From CBDCWA01 sp046048295 (lineage in GTDB: Bacteria; Pseudomonadota; Alphaproteobacteria; Rhizobiales; Hyphomicrobiaceae): 24,240 nucleotides of DNA. The stretch covers positions 1 through 24,240 of the forward strand of contig JBJOGJ010000031.1 of assembly GCA_046048295.1 (NCBI GenBank). Direction: 5' to 3'. Of the stretch, positions 16,221 through 23,357 are shown piece by piece. The number at the start of each line of letters is the position of its first letter. Position 1 is the stretch's first letter. A model generated the notes under the pieces. That model was not told the DNA's origin. It was given only the letters and a program-made list of their open reading frames with translations, and did not search any database. The position numbers and the translations under genes were made by a program.

Positions 16221-16526
16221 ATGTTGCGTATTCTGATCATCCTTGCCGGCGCCCTCGTCGGATACTCGGCATACCAGTCCCCGCCTGACGTCCAGGGACT
16301 GCTCGACCAGTACCGCGAAGCACCCGAAGTACTGCAGGCAAAGGAATTCGTTTCCAACTGGCAGTTTGCTGCCGGCGCCGGCGCCGGCCTCATCGCTGGC
16401 GAGATCCTGCGCGTCCTCTGGCGCTACACCAAGATCGCGACCGAATTCGCCAGCGTCATTGGCGGCCGCGCCATCCAGTACGCGGCATTGGCCTCGCTCG
16501 CCGGCATCATCATCTACTTCATCTGA
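16221..16526 (+). CDS. Small inner-membrane protein of unknown function
   Basis: The protein is 101 residues from ATG 16221; only a weak purine-rich site (CCGAG) precedes it. Three hydrophobic segments are visible: LRILIILAGALVGYSAY (2-18), FAAGAGAGLIAGEILRVLW (about 49-67) and AIQYAALASLAGIIIYFI (84-101, up to the C-terminus). Between the first two lies a soluble, Gln/Glu-containing stretch of about 30 residues. I recognise no family. The stop is only 2 bases from the stop of the convergent peptidase gene, so their transcripts must overlap. The CtrA-type box upstream suggests cell-cycle-linked expression; a division or envelope role would be in keeping but is not shown. Confidence 0.72.
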   Translation: MLRILIILAGALVGYSAYQSPPDVQGLLDQYREAPEVLQAKEFVSNWQFAAGAGAGLIAGEILRVLWRYTKIATEFASVIGGRAIQYAALASLAGIIIYFI

Positions 16527-16528
16527 CG

Positions 16529-18589
16529 TCAGACGGTTCCTGCGTCGGCCCCCAGCCCACGCTTCTCCAGCAGCCCGTCGATCGTCGGCAGGCTGCCACG
16601 GAAAGCGGTGTACGCCTCCTTCTCTTCCCTGAGCCCACCCGCCGCGTAGATGAACGCCTTGAGCCGTTCGGCCGTCGTCGGATCGAATGCGTTGCCGGTC
16701 TCCTTGAACGCCTTGAACGCATCCGCGTCGAGCACCTCCGACCAGAGGTAGCTGTAGTATCCCGCTGAATATCCGTCGCCTGAGAAGACGTGCGCGAAGT
16801 GCGGCGTCGCATGCCGCATGACGATCTCCTTCGGCATGCCGATCCGCTCCAGCACCGCAGCCTCGAACGCCAGCGGATCGCTACCCGGCGCATAGCTCTC
16901 GGAATGGAACTCCATGTCGACGATTGCCGAGGCGACGTACTCGACGGTCATGAAACCCTGGTTGAAGGTCCGGGATGCCTTGAGCTTCTCGATCAGGCTG
17001 TCCGGCATTGCCTCGCCGGTCTCATAGTGACGGCCGTAGGTCTTCAGTATCTCGGGCACCTCGAGCCAGTGCTCATAGAGCTGGCTCGGCAGCTCCACGA
17101 AGTCGCGCGCCACTGCCGTCCCGGCGAGCGAAGGATACGTCACATTCGACAGCAGTCCGTGCAGCCCGTGCCCGAATTCGTGGAACAGTGTGCGCGCATC
17201 GTCGAACGACAGCAGCGAAGGCTTGCCCTCCTCGCCCTTCGCGAAGTTGCACACGTTGACGATGATCGGCCGGATGTCCCCGCCGAGTTTTTCCTGCCGC
17301 CGGAAGCTGGAGCACCACGCACCGGATTGCTTCGAGCCGCGTGCGAAATAATCGCCGAGGAACAGGCCGACTTCTGCACCCGCCTTGTCTTTGACCTCCC
17401 ACACCCGCACGTCAGGATGATAGACCGCGAGCCCCGTGACCTCGGTGAACGTCAGCCCGAACAGGCGCCCCGCCGTCGCGAAAGCTGCCTCGATCATGCT
17501 GTCGAGCGAGAGGTAGGGCTTGATCTCCGCCTCATCGAGATCGTAGCGCGCCTTCCGCACTTTCTCGGCATAGTACCGCCAGTCCCAGGGCGCGATCTCG
17601 GCATTCGCCCCCTCCGACTGTGCCAGCGACGAGAGCTGGTCCCGCTCACCGGCCGCTTTCGCGAGCGCCGGCGTCCAGACGTCGTCGAGCAGGCCCCGCA
17701 CGGCCTGCGGCGTCTTCGCCATCGTGTCGTCGAGCTTGTAGTCAGCAAACGTCTTGTAGCCGAGCAGCCGCGCCCGTTCGCGCCGCAACGAAAGGATTTC
17801 CGCCGCGACGTCCCGGTTGTCCGTCTCCCCGCCGTTGCGGCCGCGCGCCACCCACGCCTTGAAGGCTTTCTCCCTGAGATCCCGCCTCGCCGAGAACATC
17901 AGGAACGGCTCGACCAGCGAACGCGAGAGCGTCACCACGTGCGATGCCTTCGATCCCCGTTCCCGCGCTGCCGCCTTTGCCGCGTCGACCAGGAATTCCG
18001 GCAGCCCCTCGAGATCGCCCGGCCCGCCAAGCTCCATCTCGTACGACTTTTCGTCCGCCAGGATGTTCTGCGAGAACTTCGTGCCGAGGCTTGCCAGACG
18101 CTGCTTGATCTCGCCCAGTCGCTTCTTGTCTTCCTCGCCGAGATTGGCGCCGGCCCGCACGAACCCGAGATGTGTCCGCTCGAGCACGCGCAACTGTTCC
18201 GCCGACAACCCGAGTTCCCCGCGTGCCTGGTAGACGGCATCGATACGCCCGAACAGCGCCTCGTTCGACGTGATCTCATTCCAGTGCGCCGCCATCTTGG
18301 GCGCCATGTCGCGTTGTATCGCCTGCAAATCATCGTTCGTGTGTGCGCTGGCGAGGTTGTAGAAGACCGCCGACACCCGGGTCAGGCACCTCCCCGCATC
18401 CTCGAGCGCCGCAATTGTATTCTCGAACGTCGCTGGCTCCCTGTTCCCCGCGATCGCTGCGATCTCCGCCCGGTGCTCGGCGAGCCCCATCTCGAACGCC
18501 GCCGAAAAATGCCCCGGGACGACGTCACTGAACGGCGGCAGTTCGTACCGCGTCGTCCAAGGCGCAAGCAGCGGATTCTTATCGGTCAT
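16529..18589 (-). CDS. dcp: M3 family zinc peptidase, peptidyl-dipeptidase Dcp type
   Basis: The protein is 686 residues, the usual length for Dcp and oligopeptidase A, without a signal peptide. The N-terminal half is helical; the catalytic part holds TLFHEFGHGLHGLL with His470-Glu471-x-x-His474 as the zinc site and Glu499 in ARDFVELPSQLYEHW as third ligand. The substrate-side region HVFSGDGYSAGYYSYLWSEV and the C-terminal LLEKRGL match the family. Such enzymes degrade small peptides in the cytoplasm, Dcp by removing C-terminal dipeptides. The FVELPSQ and AGYYSYLW wording agrees better with Dcp than with PrlC, but family members are hard to separate by eye. The gene is alone; it is convergent with the small membrane gene. 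Confidence 0.9.
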   Translation of the reverse strand: MTDKNPLLAPWTTRYELPPFSDVVPGHFSAAFEMGLAEHRAEIAAIAGNREPATFENTIAALEDAGRCLTRVSAVFYNLASAHTNDDLQAIQRDMAPKMAAHWNEITSNEALFGRIDAVYQARGELGLSAEQLRVLERTHLGFVRAGANLGEEDKKRLGEIKQRLASLGTKFSQNILADEKSYEMELGGPGDLEGLPEFLVDAAKAAARERGSKASHVVTLSRSLVEPFLMFSARRDLREKAFKAWVARGRNGGETDNRDVAAEILSLRRERARLLGYKTFADYKLDDTMAKTPQAVRGLLDDVWTPALAKAAGERDQLSSLAQSEGANAEIAPWDWRYYAEKVRKARYDLDEAEIKPYLSLDSMIEAAFATAGRLFGLTFTEVTGLAVYHPDVRVWEVKDKAGAEVGLFLGDYFARGSKQSGAWCSSFRRQEKLGGDIRPIIVNVCNFAKGEEGKPSLLSFDDARTLFHEFGHGLHGLLSNVTYPSLAGTAVARDFVELPSQLYEHWLEVPEILKTYGRHYETGEAMPDSLIEKLKASRTFNQGFMTVEYVASAIVDMEFHSESYAPGSDPLAFEAAVLERIGMPKEIVMRHATPHFAHVFSGDGYSAGYYSYLWSEVLDADAFKAFKETGNAFDPTTAERLKAFIYAAGGLREEKEAYTAFRGSLPTIDGLLEKRGLGADAGTV

Positions 18590-18913
18590 CTGGAACCTCG
18601 GATATGGATGGGTCTAACCCACCGCATATAGTCGAATTGCGGCCAAAGTCTAAGCACGCTCCGTGCCGGCAGCTATGGAACCGGATCCCGAGCCACCCAA
18701 TTGCATCGAGCCTGGCATGCATGATGTCAGCAGCCCGGTTCGTCGCCCTTCACCTGCCTGCGTCCGGGAAACCACCTATGCCGATTGCAGATACGTCGGA
18801 TTTCTTTTGGCAAAAAAAAGCAAAACACTTGGATTTTCGATTTAAGACAATAAGGTACTCCGTAAATAACAAAAACAAATGAGCATCCGAAATAATCAAA
18901 TAGGGAGAAAATT
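18590..18913. other. Intergenic region with AT-rich leader of the extended TctC gene
   Basis: This 324-base stretch separates two divergent genes. From about 18795 to 18913 it becomes strikingly AT-rich (for example a run of eight A at 18812-18819 and AATAACAAAAACAAAT), unlike the GC-rich rest. Promoters for both directions should be here, but no clear -35/-10 pair could be fixed. A TTTTGGCA...AAGC element resembles a sigma-54 site but has the wrong spacing. No gene with a ribosome site is seen. Confidence 0.55.
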
Positions 18914-20158
18914 ATGGGGAAACTCTCAGGGAGATTTCTTACTGCCGCAATAGCTTCCGTCCCACTGGCTTCCTTGACTGCTCCAGCACTGGCGGCAGAA
19001 GGCAAGGAATTCTACAAGGGAAAAACCGTCACGATCATAGTCTGCACGGCCCCCGGCGGCGGCTACGATTTCTATGGCCGCATGCTCGCGCAATACATGG
19101 AGAAGCACCTGCCGGGCTCTACCTTCATTGTCCGCAACATGCCTGGCGCAGGACACATGATTGGCGCCAATTATCTCTACGCATCCAAGCCGGACGGCCT
19201 CACCCTGGGTACGTTCTCACTAAGCGTCATCTATTACCAACTCGGCGGCCGCGAGGGTGTCCGCTACGACCTCGGCAAGATGTCGTGGATCGGCAAGGCC
19301 GCATCCGACAGTCGCGCACTGGTCGTCGCCAAGCACACCGGCATCAAGGACTTCGACCAGCTCCGGAAATCCAGCAAGGTCTGGAAAATGGCAACCTCGG
19401 GTGTTGGCAGCGCCAACTACACCGACATGGCGATGACAGCCAAGATCGCCAAACTCAACGTCAAGCTCCTTACCGGCTACAACGGCAATGCTCCGGAACT
19501 CGCAATGCGCCGCGGCGAGATTGATGGCGGCATCGCCTCCTTCTCCTCCGCACTCCCCTTCGTCGAGCAAGGGCACGGCCGCTTTGTCGTAGTCGTATCC
19601 AACAAGCGCAACACGCAATATCCCCTCCTCACCGACTTCATCAAGACCCCGCTTGCCGAACGCGTCAGTGCATTGCTTGGCCACATGAACGATACCCTGA
19701 GGGTGCTCGCCGGACCGCCTGGCATTGAACCCGGCCGCCTGCAGACGCTGCGCACCGCCTTCAAGGATGCCACCGGCGATGCCGCCTACGCTGCCCAATT
19801 GAAGCAGGCCAAGCGACCGCATGATCCTGCCGTCGGCGAGACGGTCGAAGCAGCCGTGAAGGACGCAATAACGCAGCCTCCGGAAACCGTCGCCCTCATC
19901 AAGGAGATCATCGAGAACGCAAGCAAGGTGAAAATCCCGATCTGGAAGGGCAAGGTCACCAAGCTCGAGGATCGCAACAAGGTCGTCACGATCAAGCTCG
20001 CCAGCGGCAAGGACTTTGTCGCCCAGGTCTCCGGATCGCGAACCACCGTCAAGGTGAATGGCGAAAAGGTGAAGCGCAAGGTCCTGGCCGTGGACATGTC
20101 CTGCGACATCACTTCTCCCGGCAGCGGCAAAGAGGCAAGTCTCATCGACTGCAAATAG
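18914..20158 (+). CDS. C-terminally extended TctC-type solute-binding protein (paralogue of the protein at 13917-15152)
   Basis: The protein is 414 residues from ATG 18914, with AGGGAG 6 bases upstream. The signal peptide ends near APALAAEGK. The binding domain contains IIVCTAPGGGYDFYGRM, VRNMPGAGHMIGANYLYAS, KPDGLTLGTFS, SANYTDMAMTAKIAK, TGYNGNAPELAMRRGEID, SSALPFVEQGHG and AGPPGIEPGRLQTLR. The shared blocks show that it is a close paralogue of the minus-strand protein. The C-terminal module (about 344-414: KVTKLEDRNKVVTIKLASG, VSGSRTTVKVNG, DMSCDITSPG, ending EASLIDCK) is kept in full, with Cys397 and Cys413. An additional Cys lies in IIVCTAPGG. There is no transporter gene next to it; it stands as a single gene between an AT-rich leader and a terminator. 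It may feed a distant TctAB or act as a sensor's binding protein, as some TctC homologues do. Confidence 0.87.
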   Translation: MGKLSGRFLTAAIASVPLASLTAPALAAEGKEFYKGKTVTIIVCTAPGGGYDFYGRMLAQYMEKHLPGSTFIVRNMPGAGHMIGANYLYASKPDGLTLGTFSLSVIYYQLGGREGVRYDLGKMSWIGKAASDSRALVVAKHTGIKDFDQLRKSSKVWKMATSGVGSANYTDMAMTAKIAKLNVKLLTGYNGNAPELAMRRGEIDGGIASFSSALPFVEQGHGRFVVVVSNKRNTQYPLLTDFIKTPLAERVSALLGHMNDTLRVLAGPPGIEPGRLQTLRTAFKDATGDAAYAAQLKQAKRPHDPAVGETVEAAVKDAITQPPETVALIKEIIENASKVKIPIWKGKVTKLEDRNKVVTIKLASGKDFVAQVSGSRTTVKVNGEKVKRKVLAVDMSCDITSPGSGKEASLIDCK

Positions 20159-20186
20159 TCCTCTCGTCCAATGGGAGGAATTGAGG

Positions 20187-20217
20187 CCGCGGCGCGCCTA
20201 AGTGTGCCGCGGATTTT
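20187..20217 (+). terminator. Terminator of the extended TctC gene
   Basis: CCGCGGC and GCCGCGG form a 7-base-pair stem, which can be extended inward by four more pairs (two G-T) around a CTAA loop, and is followed by ATTTT. It lies 29 bases after the stop. Confidence 0.7.
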
Positions 20218-20438
20218 CGTCCATACGTTTGGGATACCTGAACGCCCTCGATTGGCAGCCGGATCCCCGGACGCTCAAGTCGGAGCCCCCCGTATCCAAC
20301 TGTGGACCGACGCCCATCGCAAAAAACTTCTTCCTGACCGCGGTTCACGAATCACCTAAACGGAAAGGCAGCAATACTTAACAATCTCCTTACAGCGGTG
20401 CTTCGTGTCTCTTACACCCGAGGACGATGGAGCTACCG

Positions 20439-21599
20439 ATGACCCCGCGCAGCATCGCTTCAGTATCTTGCATCTGGCATGCCGGCACCGTTGTCCAGCG
20501 CATGCTGGCGGCATTGGCGCCATCGGCGCTCGCACTCGCCGTACTCCTCGCCCCAAACACCACGGCCCATGCCCAGAACTGCGTCGCCGGCGCCGGCGCC
20601 AACTCCACGCAATGCGGCACCGGGGCCACCGCCTCCGGTGACGATTCCACCGCGACAGGCGAAAGTGCTACCGCATCTGGCTTCAACGCCACGGCAACCG
20701 GTCGCAATGCGACAGCGAATTCGTTGAATTCGACCGCCATCGGCGAGAACAGCAGCGCCACCGCGACCGATGCCACCGCCCTCGGCCAGGGCGCTCAGGC
20801 CACCGCGGCCCAGGCAACCTCACTCGGTCAGCAATCGACGGCATCGGGAATAGATTCCACCGCCGTCGGCCGCAACGCTCAGGCCACGGCCGAGGCTGCC
20901 ACGTCATTGGGCGAAAATGCGCAGGCAACGGGTGTCAGCGCGACGGCACTTGGTCGCAATTCGCAGGCGACCGCCCAGAACAGCACCGCGATAGGCGAGG
21001 GCTCTGCCGCAACGTTCGCCAATTCCACCGCCATCGGCCAGGGTGCCGCCACCACGCGCGCCAACCAGATGACCTTTGGCACCAACGCCACCACCTACAC
21101 GGCCCCGGGGATCGGCTCTGCCGCCAGTCAGGCTGCCCAGGGCGCAGTTACCGGCGTCATCACCACCGATGCCAACGGCAACCTTGCCAGTGACGGCGGC
21201 GCGCTCGACAACCGCGTAACCACCAACACCAATAACATCGCGACGAACACAAACAACATCGCCACCAACACGGCCAATATCGCAGCCCTCGCCAATGATT
21301 TCGCAACGGCCTCCAACTCCATCGATGCGATCAACCAGGAACTGGCCCGCCACGACAGCCGGATTGAATCCAACACCCAGGGCATTGCGATCGCCATGGC
21401 GATGGCCGGCACACCGACGCTGCTGCCGAGCGAGCAGTTCGCATTCGGTGGCAATTGGGGCACCTACGACGGTGAGCACGCTTTCGCCGGCACCCTGGCC
21501 GTGCGCCTCGATGCCAACACCCAGTTGAACGGCGGTATTGGCTTTGCCGCCGGTGGAGATAAAGTGGGCGCCCGCCTCGGCTTGAGGTTCGGCTGGTAG
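20439..21599 (+). CDS. Compact YadA-type trimeric autotransporter adhesin
   Basis: The protein is 386 residues from ATG 20439, chosen because GGAG lies 6 bases upstream; the in-frame ATG at 20427 has AGGA only 2 bases away. The signal sequence is long (hydrophobic LAALAPSALALAVLLAP, cut near AHAQN). Residues 63-216 are eleven 14-residue YadA head (Hep_Hag) repeats such as ATASGFNATATGRN and SQATAQNSTAIGEG. A neck region and a short coiled-coil stalk with heptads NTNNIAT follow, then the YadA membrane anchor (about 325-386: PSEQFAFGGNWGTYDG, FAGTLAVRLDANTQ, GGIGFAAGGDK, ARLGLRFGW), a four-stranded segment ending in an aromatic residue. Three chains would form one outer-membrane barrel and display the head. 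Its likely role is adhesion or aggregation. It is small for this family. Confidence 0.92.
   Translation: MTPRSIASVSCIWHAGTVVQRMLAALAPSALALAVLLAPNTTAHAQNCVAGAGANSTQCGTGATASGDDSTATGESATASGFNATATGRNATANSLNSTAIGENSSATATDATALGQGAQATAAQATSLGQQSTASGIDSTAVGRNAQATAEAATSLGENAQATGVSATALGRNSQATAQNSTAIGEGSAATFANSTAIGQGAATTRANQMTFGTNATTYTAPGIGSAASQAAQGAVTGVITTDANGNLASDGGALDNRVTTNTNNIATNTNNIATNTANIAALANDFATASNSIDAINQELARHDSRIESNTQGIAIAMAMAGTPTLLPSEQFAFGGNWGTYDGEHAFAGTLAVRLDANTQLNGGIGFAAGGDKVGARLGLRFGW
20625..21086 (+). repeat. Eleven tandem 42-base units encoding YadA head repeats
   Basis: Eleven consecutive 14-codon units fill exactly 462 bases. Each follows the pattern xATAxxxxxTAxGxx, with Gly at position 12 and Ala/Thr/Ser-rich faces. 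The DNA is diverged between units, so the array is old and probably stable rather than phase-variable. The last unit (AATTRANQMTFGTN) is degenerate and leads into the neck. Confidence 0.85.
21225..21287 (+). repeat. Three 21-base heptad repeats of the adhesin stalk
   Basis: NTNNIAT, NTNNIAT and NTANIAA follow each other in 21-base units, with Asn in core positions, a pattern known from right-handed or polar-core stalks of trimeric autotransporters. Such units can change in number by slippage. Confidence 0.75.
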
Positions 21600-21622
21600 A
21601 AGCGACGATCTGGTGACTGCAG

Positions 21623-22222
21623 GTGCAAAGTATTCCGCGTAACCACTACGGCATGGCGCCCATCCTTCTGGCTGCCACCGCCGTACTTTTCCTTGCCATG
21701 CCCGGCCCTGGCCGCGCCCAGACCGCCTCGGGCGTTACGCCCGTCTTGCCGGGCCCGGAAAAGATCGTACTGTTGACGCGCAGCGCGTTGCTCACCCTGA
21801 ACGACGCCTTGCAGACCGGCAACTTCACCGTCCTCCGCGACAAGGCCGCCCCGGACTTCGCAAAGGCCAACACCGCCGCCCGCCTTGGTCGCATCTTCGA
21901 GAGCCTGGCGTCCATCGACCTTGCGCCGGTGGCGATCATAGCGCCGCAGCTTTCTGCCAAGCCGACGCTCGATGCCAACAACTATCTGCACCTCAAGGGC
22001 TTCTTCCCAGGCCAGCCGGTGCAGATAAACTTCAGCCTGGTCTTTCAACCCCTCGACAGCCAATGGCGGCTGTACTCGATTTCGGTCAATCCCATTAAGG
22101 TGCCCGTGCCCGCAGCTGTACCTGATACGACCCCGCAGAAGCCGAAGCCCCCGCAGACACCGAAAGCCGGCACCGACGCCGCTCCCAAACCGGAAGCCAG
22201 CAAACAGACTGGGAAACAATAA
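21623..22222 (+). CDS. Secreted protein with Pro/Lys-rich tail, unknown function
   Basis: The protein is 199 residues from GTG 21623, or 189 from ATG 21653; neither has a good ribosome site. The GTG is slightly preferred because it supplies a basic n-region (SIPRNHYG) before the signal core APILLAATAVLFLAMP, cut near GRAQT. Residues about 45-155 look like a compact alpha+beta domain (LTLNDALQTGNFTVLRDKA, LGRIFESLASIDLAP, GQPVQINFSLVFQPLDSQW, LYSISVNPI), reminiscent of NTF2-like folds. The last 40 residues are Pro/Lys/Ala/Gln-rich and probably disordered. No cysteine is visible. The gene starts 23 bases after the adhesin stop on the same strand and is followed by a strong terminator, so the two are very likely one operon, and it may assist or accompany the adhesin. 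Confidence 0.72.
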   Translation: MQSIPRNHYGMAPILLAATAVLFLAMPGPGRAQTASGVTPVLPGPEKIVLLTRSALLTLNDALQTGNFTVLRDKAAPDFAKANTAARLGRIFESLASIDLAPVAIIAPQLSAKPTLDANNYLHLKGFFPGQPVQINFSLVFQPLDSQWRLYSISVNPIKVPVPAAVPDTTPQKPKPPQTPKAGTDAAPKPEASKQTGKQ

Positions 22223-22226
22223 GATC

Positions 22227-22263
22227 GAGCCCTGGGCTGGCGTAGCGCATCAGGGCTCTTTTT
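22227..22263 (+). terminator. Rho-independent terminator of the adhesin operon
   Basis: GAGCCCTG and CAGGGCTC form a perfect 8-base-pair stem around a 16-base loop (which holds GCTGGCGTAGCGC, itself partly paired), directly followed by TTTTT. It begins 4 bases after the stop. Confidence 0.85.
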
Positions 22264-22862
22264 GCAGTCTTGCACTTCTATCCAGCATCTATCGCCGGAT
22301 TATTGTCGCGGCACCGCTCGCGCGTTTGCCAACGTGCAGTCTTTTCAGTTGTCGAGCTATCGACACGGTTTCCAGTGACGCAACTTGGCCCTGGGCGTCA
22401 GCTTCGTTGCGCCGTCAACCGCGCCGGGATCCCGCCTCTGAGCGAGATCCCTTCGACTGGCCGGGTGGATCCATGCCTCCTCCTTCCATCGTCGTCTCCG
22501 CTCTTGTCCCGCCCTCGCATACCAGCATCTCGTGATCTGGCACACGACAGCGAAACGCCCTGGCGCTCGCAGGCGCTCCGCACTCGGATCGTGTCTCTCG
22601 GAAAGTTCGCGCTTCGTGAGCCGATCTTCGACCGAGTACACTGTGCGGCGGCGCCGGTGCGCCTGAACGATGATCGTTCCTCACAACCCTCTCAGGGTGC
22701 TGCGGACGTGCAGGCCGGTTCCGGCAACCGAGGCCTCTTTCTACACCGAAACCTCGCAACGCACCGTCACTCGAGCAGCGACGACCATCTGTTGTATAGT
22801 CTCTTCCTCGAAACCCGCGATGTCAACGGGCCACGAGAAATTGTGATCGAACGCCGCCGCGC
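22264..22862. other. 600-base region without a convincing gene
   Basis: Several overlapping frames are open on both strands, but none has a ribosome site, a plausible protein composition or a recognisable motif; the longest plus-strand one runs antisense into the next gene. Part of it (about 22430-22560) is rich in short GGATCC/GGGATCCC-like dyads and may be a degenerate intergenic repeat or the remnant of a lost gene. No tRNA or obvious small-RNA structure was recognised. Confidence 0.45.
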
Positions 22863-23267
22863 CTATCCCGCACCGCCATCGTCGCCCGCCCCGTCGTCAT
22901 TCATGGCACGTTCCATCGCCCCCACGATTTCCGCAATCGGAATATCGAACACGCCGGCCTCGCCACTCATGAACGCCGCATGCCACTGCGCATACCCCTC
23001 CGACACGTCCGGCACCTGCCCGACGTAGGGAATACGATCCGTCAAACTCGCTTCGAGACAGGCCCGCGAAACCGGCAGGTGACCGATCTCGGTGAGCATC
23101 CCTTCGCCGTGCCCCGGCGCCCTGATGGCGAGATTGTCGAGCGCGACGTGGAATATCTCTTCGCCGTTCTCCTGCCGGTCGACCTTGGCGATGAACACCC
23201 GCGACAACGGCTCCTCGTCCCGCGCCTGGTACCTCCACACTTCACCCGGCAGATAGATCCGCGCCAT
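22863..23267 (-). CDS. Small cytosolic protein of unknown function
   Basis: The protein is 134 residues from ATG 23267, with GGAGG 5 bases upstream. Two in-frame ATGs further upstream (23279 and 23342) have no comparable site. There is no signal peptide or membrane segment. The N-terminal part (MARIYLPGEVWRYQARDEE, LSRVFIAKVDRQENGEEIF) suggests a small beta barrel, the middle (SLTDRIPYVGQVPDVSEGY) and the helix WHAAFMSGEAGVFDIPIAEI follow, and the end is an acidic Gly/Asp tail. I recognise no family with confidence. It is preceded by the Sel1-repeat gene on the same strand, with a gap of 90 bases. Confidence 0.72.
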   Translation of the reverse strand: MARIYLPGEVWRYQARDEEPLSRVFIAKVDRQENGEEIFHVALDNLAIRAPGHGEGMLTEIGHLPVSRACLEASLTDRIPYVGQVPDVSEGYAQWHAAFMSGEAGVFDIPIAEIVGAMERAMNDDGAGDDGGAG

Positions 23268-23357
23268 GGTTGCCTCCATGTCCATGAGTATTGATGCGAT
23301 GCATCCACCTCCGGCATAAACCGGTTCGCCCGCGAAGACCACACACGCGAAGTCAAG

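Noticed and set aside
16790..18631. A 613-codon plus-strand frame opposite the M3 peptidase
   Set aside because: The minus strand encodes an intact zinc peptidase with HEFGH; the plus frame has no motif or start site.
18807..18821. Sigma-54-like element TTTTGGCA...AAGC before the extended TctC gene
   Set aside because: Only nine bases separate GG and GC instead of ten, and the -12 part is otherwise a plain A-tract.
20171..20359. A 62-codon frame between the extended TctC gene and the adhesin
   Set aside because: It spans the terminator hairpin, lacks a good ribosome site and has no protein-like features.
20378..20393. CtrA-like box TTAA...TTAC before the adhesin gene
   Set aside because: The spacer is eight bases rather than seven and the second half is TTAC, so two features of the consensus fail.
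20625..21086. Tandem 42-base periodicity suggestive of a repeat array or CRISPR
   Set aside because: The units are in frame, diverged, without spacers, and encode YadA head repeats.
22270..23028. A 252-codon plus-strand frame in the gene-poor region
   Set aside because: No ribosome site, low-complexity composition, and it runs antisense into the small gene at 22863-23267.
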